NCBI GenBank assembly: GCA_028291485.1
Contig: JAQGHZ010000721.1
Coordinates: forward strand, 1-11,276
Length of the DNA stretch: 11,276 bases
Direction of reading: 5' to 3'
Source of the DNA: Rubritepida sp.
GTDB taxonomy: Bacteria; Pseudomonadota; Alphaproteobacteria; Acetobacterales; Acetobacteraceae
The notes below the pieces were generated by a model. The model did not search any database, had not been told where the DNA came from, and worked only from the letters and a program-made list of their open reading frames with translations. Within the stretch, counting starts at the first letter, position 1. The number at the start of each line of letters is the position of its first letter. The position numbers and the translations under genes were made by a program. Positions 7,148-11,276 of this stretch are shown here, piece by piece.

Positions 7148-8125
7148 CTAGTCCAGGCGGATATTCGCGCTTCGGATGACACGACCCCAGGCCTCCTGAT
7201 CCTCCGCGACCAACGATGCGAGCTGCTGCGGCGACATGGATTCCGGCAACGAGGCCTGGCCGCGCAGGATCTCCAGCATACCTGGCGACTGCAGCGCCTG
7301 CGCCACCGCCTGGTTGAGCAGCGCGATGACCGGTGCGGGCGTACGCGCCGGGGCGAAGATGCCCTGGAAGATGCTGGTGGAAAGGTTCACCCCCTGCTCC
7401 TGCAGGGTCGGCACGCTGGGCAGCAGCGCCAATCGGTCCGGCGAGAGTGTGGCGAGCACGCGCACATTGCCGTCGCGCGCCAGCGCCTCGGCTGCGCCGG
7501 CGGGCAGGATCATCGAATCGACCTGCCCGGCCGCGAGCGCCTGCGCCGCTGGCGCCGCACCCGTGAAGGGCACGTGCAGCAGTTCCACGTCCGCCGCCTC
7601 GCCGATGCGCAGCATGGCGATCTGCGAGGTGCTGCCGACGCCCCAGCTCGAATGGGTCAAGGCGCCAGGACGGGCCTTCGCCGCCGCGAGGAAGCCCTTG
7701 AGGTCGGCAATGTTCCGCTGCGACGGCCCGACAGCCAGGGCCAGCGGCACGCGGGTGATGAGGTTCACCGGCTCGAAATCGCGCTCGGGCACATAGGGCA
7801 GGTTGCGCATGGCGGCCGGATTGACTGCATGCGTGTCGGTGACGCCGACCAGCAAGGTCAGCCCATCGGCCGGCGAGCGGGCGACCAGCGTCGCGCCGAT
7901 GCTGCCATTGGCGCCCGCGCGGTTCTCGACCACCACGGTGTGGCCAAGGATCGCGGTCATGGGCTGCGAGAGGCCGCGCGCGAGGATGTCGGTGATACCG
8001 CCGGGATTGTAGGGCACCACCAGGCGCACCGTTCCCGGCGGCAGCGGAGATTGCGCCAGGGCGAAGCGAGGCGCAGCGAGGCCGAAGGTGAGCGTGGCCA
8101 GGGAACGGCGGGACAGCACAGGCAT
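7148..8125 (-). CDS. Bug/TctC-family periplasmic substrate-binding protein
   Basis: Secreted solute-binding protein of the tripartite tricarboxylate transporter type (TctC/Bug), 325 residues, the usual length. The N-terminus has a twin-arginine-like SRRSL (5-9), a hydrophobic stretch and ALA before Q25, a likely cleavage site; Sec or Tat export cannot be decided by eye. The mature part begins with the family signature VRLVVPYNPGGITDILAR, then VVENRAGANGSIGA and a central VPFTGAAPAAQALAAGQVD. No TctA or TctB membrane partner is in the window, a frequent situation for Bug proteins, which are far more numerous than transporters in many beta- and alphaproteobacteria. The start is supported by GGAGG at 8130-8134, four bases from the ATG. 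First gene of the operon ending in allE, so a ureide or a carboxylate made from one is a reasonable ligand guess; the sequence alone does not show the ligand. Confidence 0.93.
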   Translation of the reverse strand: MPVLSRRSLATLTFGLAAPRFALAQSPLPPGTVRLVVPYNPGGITDILARGLSQPMTAILGHTVVVENRAGANGSIGATLVARSPADGLTLLVGVTDTHAVNPAAMRNLPYVPERDFEPVNLITRVPLALAVGPSQRNIADLKGFLAAAKARPGALTHSSWGVGSTSQIAMLRIGEAADVELLHVPFTGAAPAAQALAAGQVDSMILPAGAAEALARDGNVRVLATLSPDRLALLPSVPTLQEQGVNLSTSIFQGIFAPARTPAPVIALLNQAVAQALQSPGMLEILRGQASLPESMSPQQLASLVAEDQEAWGRVIRSANIRLD

Positions 8126-8345
8126 CGGACCTCCAGGAACGAAGGACCGGCGTTGTTCTCCCTGCGGCGGATATGAGCAGACGGCGCGGGATCGCGGAAG
8201 GGGCTTCTACGCCCCAGCGAGCGCCGCGCGCAGCAGCCCGAACAACCGTCCCTGGGCGATGCCGATGCGGCTGGTTCGGCCGATAGGGTTGCCAAACGAA
8301 CCTGCACAGGCTTCAAGGCGCGCCCCTCTCCTTCCGGTCGCACAA
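8126..8345. promoter_or_regulatory. divergent promoter region between the ureide operon and the Hsp70-like gene
   Basis: These 220 bases separate two divergently transcribed units and must hold both promoters. A perfect hairpin, GGGGC (8200-8204) with GCCCC (8211-8215) around a 6-base loop, could be an operator or chance. For the plus strand, TTGCCA at 8289-8294 lies 17 bases before TTCAAG (8312-8317), a poor -35/-10 pair. No convincing promoter is seen for the minus strand. The region is inferred from gene orientation rather than from clear boxes. Confidence 0.35.
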
Positions 8346-9590
8346 ATGTCCTCCGTCATCGGCATCGATTTCGGCACCACCAACAGCGTGGTCACCGCCC
8401 TGCGTCCGGACGGCAGCGTGGCCGTGCTGACGCACGACACCGCCGAGGTCTTCCGGTCCGTCCTCTGCTTCTGGATGGACACGGAGGGGCGCACGCGCCA
8501 CGCCGCCGGCCCTGATGCCATCGAGGCCTATCTCGACGATCCCTTCGATGCCCGCCTGATCATGTCGATGAAGAGCTACCTTGCGCAGCGCAGCTTTTCC
8601 GAGACGCGCATCCTCGGCCGGTCCTGGAACCTGGAGAACCTGATCGCGGCCTTCCTGCGCCACCTCCTGGCACCCTTCCAGGACGAGTTCGCGGGCGCCC
8701 AGGTCGTCGTCGGCCGCCCCGTGCGCTTCGTCGGCGAGACGGCGGACGACGCCTTCGGCACCCAGCGCCTCGTCAACGCCTTCGCCGCGGCCGGCCTGCC
8801 CGACGTCCAGGTCGCCTTCGAGCCCGCCGCGGCCGGCCACCGTTTCGCGCAGTCGCTCGACCGCCCCGCGACGGTCCTGGTCGCCGATTTCGGCGGCGGC
8901 ACCAGCGACTTCTCGGTCCTCCGCTTCGACCCGGGGCCGCCGCGCCAGGTGACGCCGCTCGGCCATTCCGGCGTCGGCATCGCTGGCGACGCCTTCGACT
9001 TCCGCATCATGGACCACGTGATCTCGCCGCTGCTCGGCAAGGGCGGCACCTACCGGCCCTGGGGCAACGACCTCCCCATTCCGCCAAGCTGGTACGTCAA
9101 TTTCGCGCGCTGGCACCTGCTCTCGCTGATGCGCGCCCCGAAGACCCTTCGCGACATCGCCGACGTCGCCCGCACCGCCGCCGAGCCGAAGCGCCTCGCG
9201 CATCTCGTCCGCCTCATCGAGGACGAGGCCGGCTACGCGCTCTACCGCGCCATCTCGGGTGTCAAAGCCGCGCTCTCCGGCGCCGGGCAGGCGCGCCTCA
9301 GCTTCCACCATGCGGATTTCAACGTGGAGACCGACATCGCCCGCGCCGATTTCGAGGCCTGGATCGCGCCCGAGCTCGCGGCCATCGCCGGCGCCGTGGA
9401 CGCCGCCCTTGATGACGCCACCATGGCTCCGGAGCAGGTGGACCGCGTCTTCCTCACCGGCGGCAGCTCGCTCGTCCCCGCCGTCCGCCGGCTCTTCGAG
9501 GACCGCTTCGGCGCGGAGCGCGTGATCGCCGGCGGCGAATTCGTGTCCGTGGCCGAAGGCCTGGCGCTGATGGGCCATCACGCCACCTAA
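8346..9590 (+). CDS. Hsp70-family ATPase, YegD-like (no substrate-binding domain)
   Basis: Cytoplasmic actin-like ATPase of the Hsp70 superfamily, of the YegD type, whose role in the cell is poorly known. It has 414 residues (E. coli YegD 450). Phosphate-1 motif IDFGTTNS is at 7-14, phosphate-2 motif ADFGGGTSDF begins around D181, and the adenosine motif LTGGSSLVP begins at 370. The protein stops soon after the ATPase domain, so the peptide-binding and lid domains of DnaK are missing, as in YegD; it is therefore unlikely to be a classical foldase. No DnaJ or GrpE gene is nearby. ATG at 8346 is chosen because it places IDFGTTNS at the very N-terminus as in the family. The frame is open upstream to 8088 with no recognisable content, and no strong ribosome-binding site is visible. 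Divergent from the Bug gene. Confidence 0.85.
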   Translation: MSSVIGIDFGTTNSVVTALRPDGSVAVLTHDTAEVFRSVLCFWMDTEGRTRHAAGPDAIEAYLDDPFDARLIMSMKSYLAQRSFSETRILGRSWNLENLIAAFLRHLLAPFQDEFAGAQVVVGRPVRFVGETADDAFGTQRLVNAFAAAGLPDVQVAFEPAAAGHRFAQSLDRPATVLVADFGGGTSDFSVLRFDPGPPRQVTPLGHSGVGIAGDAFDFRIMDHVISPLLGKGGTYRPWGNDLPIPPSWYVNFARWHLLSLMRAPKTLRDIADVARTAAEPKRLAHLVRLIEDEAGYALYRAISGVKAALSGAGQARLSFHHADFNVETDIARADFEAWIAPELAAIAGAVDAALDDATMAPEQVDRVFLTGGSSLVPAVRRLFEDRFGAERVIAGGEFVSVAEGLALMGHHAT

Positions 9591-9597
9591 AGGTAGT

Positions 9598-9663
9598 AGT
9601 GAAGAGAAAACGCAATCGGAATAATATATTTCGAAGGTTATGCCTTCAACCTTTAGTTGAAGA
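9598..9663 (+). promoter_or_regulatory. AT-rich leader with competing hairpins before the DUF4189 gene
   Basis: This stretch is markedly AT-rich in a GC-rich window. TATATT at 9625-9630 matches five of six bases of a sigma-70 -10 box, but no good -35 box lies 16-18 bases upstream. Just after it three perfect stems compete for the same bases: GAAGG/CCTTC (9633-9637 with 9643-9647), AAGGTT/AACCTT (9634-9639 with 9648-9653) and CTTCAAC/GTTGAAG (9644-9650 with 9656-9662). They could act as a terminator for the upstream Hsp70-like gene, an operator or a 5' regulatory RNA structure; which one is not decided by the sequence. Confidence 0.4.
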
Positions 9664-9704
9664 CGTTGAGTGGGGGTGCATGAACAAACGCACGGGAGTA
9701 CCTC

Positions 9705-10397
9705 ATGCATCGCCTCACCCTCACCGCCGCCCTGATGCTCCTGGCCTTCGTCATGGCCTTCCCCGTCATGGCCGCCCCCGCCGATCGCGCCGGCCGCGTG
9801 CGGAACTCCCTCGCCAGCCATTGCCAGGCGGATTGCCTGCAGCAGAATTCGCGCCCGGGCCGCGCCCAGCCAGTGCAGGCCTGCCAGATCCGCTGCGCCG
9901 CCGCCCTGTCCTTCGCACGTGACGAAGGGCGCAGCCGGGCCGTCGTGTCCGGCCGCGGCAGCCGCGTTTCCGTACAGCCCGTCCAGTTGACCCGTTCTTC
10001 GGCCCCACTCGTCCCGGTGGCCGCCCAGGCTGTTCCGGGCCATGTCAGCGTCGTCTTCGCGGCCCGCAGCCCCTCGGCCGGCTACGGCATGGAGGTGGGA
10101 ACCGATCGCCTGACGGCCTATCGCCTCGCCGAGCAGCGCTGCCGTTCGTCGGGCCCGGAATGCCGTGTCATCGCCGAAGCCGCGGGCTCCTGCGGCGCGG
10201 TCGCGCAGGGGATCCGGCGCAGCCCGAATGCGCTCTTCATGACGTCGGACGCCAGCACCTACGTCGTCACCTCGACCCATGGCGGATCGGCCGACAACCG
10301 CATCGATGCCGAGGCCGATGCGCTGGCGGCCTGCCGCTCGCTCGACCGGGCCGCGTCGTGCCGGGTCGTGGCCGCGCAATGCGGCACGCGCACCTGA
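9705..10397 (+). CDS. secreted cysteine-rich DUF4189-domain protein with twin CX3C motif
   Basis: Predicted periplasmic or extracellular protein of unknown function, 230 residues. A Sec signal peptide is clear: basic start, hydrophobic 8-22, cleavage near AA-PA at 23-26. Next comes a short predicted helical hairpin with two CX3C pairs, C40-x3-C44 and C60-x3-C64, then a low-complexity Ser/Arg/Val/Ala linker (75-110). Residues 113-227 look like a DUF4189 domain made of two related halves, each with an Ala-rich helix holding a Cys followed by a C-R-V-[IV] strand (C146/C153/C163 and C210/C219/C226). All ten cysteines are in the mature part, an even number suited to disulfides. The start has GGAG at 9695-9698, six bases away. 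An ATG at 9680 in another frame is also preceded by a G-rich run but encodes an unrelated low-complexity peptide. An AT-rich leader precedes the gene, suggesting its own promoter. Confidence 0.8.
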   Translation: MHRLTLTAALMLLAFVMAFPVMAAPADRAGRVRNSLASHCQADCLQQNSRPGRAQPVQACQIRCAAALSFARDEGRSRAVVSGRGSRVSVQPVQLTRSSAPLVPVAAQAVPGHVSVVFAARSPSAGYGMEVGTDRLTAYRLAEQRCRSSGPECRVIAEAAGSCGAVAQGIRRSPNALFMTSDASTYVVTSTHGGSADNRIDAEADALAACRSLDRAASCRVVAAQCGTRT

Positions 10398-10406
10398 CGA
10401 CAGGCC

Positions 10407-10444
10407 GCGGGATTTTCGTCCCAACCAAATACTTGCAATCCCGC
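10407..10444. promoter_or_regulatory. 8-bp inverted repeat upstream of response regulator gene
   Basis: GCGGGATT (10407-10414) and AATCCCGC (10437-10444) are perfect inverted copies separated by 22 bases, starting 10 bases after the DUF4189 stop and ending 70 bases before the response-regulator ATG. It could be a terminator stem with a large loop or a two-site operator. TTGTCA at 10451-10456 resembles a -35 box, but no -10 box is seen at the right distance. Confidence 0.3.
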
Positions 10445-10514
10445 TAGCCCTTGTCATCCTGCGCGGCATGTCAATTGGGCGAGTCGCAGGGAAGCCGTTC
10501 CGGGGAGGCCGCAA

Positions 10515-11228
<714 letters not shown>

Positions 11229-11276
11229 CGCGGCTGCGACGCAGAGGGCCAGGGCCAAAAGCCTAGGCGGGTGAGC

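Noticed and set aside
4317..8125. Reading the flavoprotein and 2Fe-2S genes as a normal succinate dehydrogenase or fumarate reductase
   Set aside because: The iron-sulfur subunit lacks the second cluster domain, there are no membrane-anchor genes, and the FAD-linking histidine is missing.
6941..8176. 411-codon plus-strand frame opposite the Bug gene
   Set aside because: The opposite strand encodes a clear TctC-family protein with signal peptide and ribosome-binding site; this translation is Arg/Gln/His-rich noise.
8088..8345. Upstream extension of the Hsp70-like gene
   Set aside because: The extra 86 codons overlap the Bug start, show no similarity, and would push the IDFGTTNS motif far from the N-terminus, unlike any Hsp70 family member.
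9680..9922. ATG at 9680 with a G-rich run upstream, a possible small gene or leader peptide
   Set aside because: It is in a different frame from the DUF4189 gene, runs 81 codons deep into it and encodes only Pro/Arg-rich sequence. A short regulatory leader would be expected to stop early.

Overview
The window is about 70% G+C, densely coded, with short gaps between genes, strong G/C third-position bias and several overlapping start/stop codons. Together with a Bug/TctC-type binding protein and KdpDE, this fits an alphaproteobacterium, most probably an Acetobacteraceae (Roseomonas-like) relative. That placement is inference. No tRNA, rRNA, CRISPR array, insertion sequence or attachment site was seen.

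Layout. (1) Bases 1-3232, plus strand: the potassium/turgor two-component system kdpD-kdpE. KdpD is cut by the left edge just after its Walker A region, and the two genes overlap by ATGA. kdpFABC is not visible and would lie to the left if present. (2) Bases 3282-4196, plus strand: a PuuE-type allantoinase or related cyclic-ureide hydrolase of the polysaccharide-deacetylase fold. (3) Bases 8125-4317, minus strand, converging on puuE: a four-gene operon. In order of transcription it encodes a secreted Bug/TctC substrate-binding protein, a fumarate-reductase-like FAD flavoprotein, a small stand-alone 2Fe-2S protein resembling only the N-terminal half of SdhB/FrdB, and (S)-ureidoglycine aminohydrolase (AllE). 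The last three genes overlap one another. (4) Bases 8346-9590, plus strand and divergent from the operon: an Hsp70-family ATPase of YegD type, with no peptide-binding domain. (5) Bases 9591-9704: an unusually AT-rich leader with three mutually exclusive hairpins. (6) Bases 9705-10397: a secreted cysteine-rich DUF4189 protein with a twin CX3C motif. (7) Bases 10515-11228: an OmpR-type response regulator with no visible kinase partner.

How the genes may work together. PuuE and AllE catalyse two non-consecutive steps of allantoin breakdown (allantoin to allantoate; ureidoglycine to ureidoglycolate). Between them in the operon lies a two-component flavin/iron-sulfur oxidoreductase, and a periplasmic binding protein is encoded in front. 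The most interesting reading is a ureide-uptake and catabolism locus in which a flavin/2Fe-2S dehydrogenase replaces or adds to the known ureidoglycolate-consuming enzymes. The gene order is seen directly; the substrate of the oxidoreductase is inference. The kdp genes, the Hsp70-like gene, the DUF4189 gene and the last response regulator show no clear functional link to this pathway.
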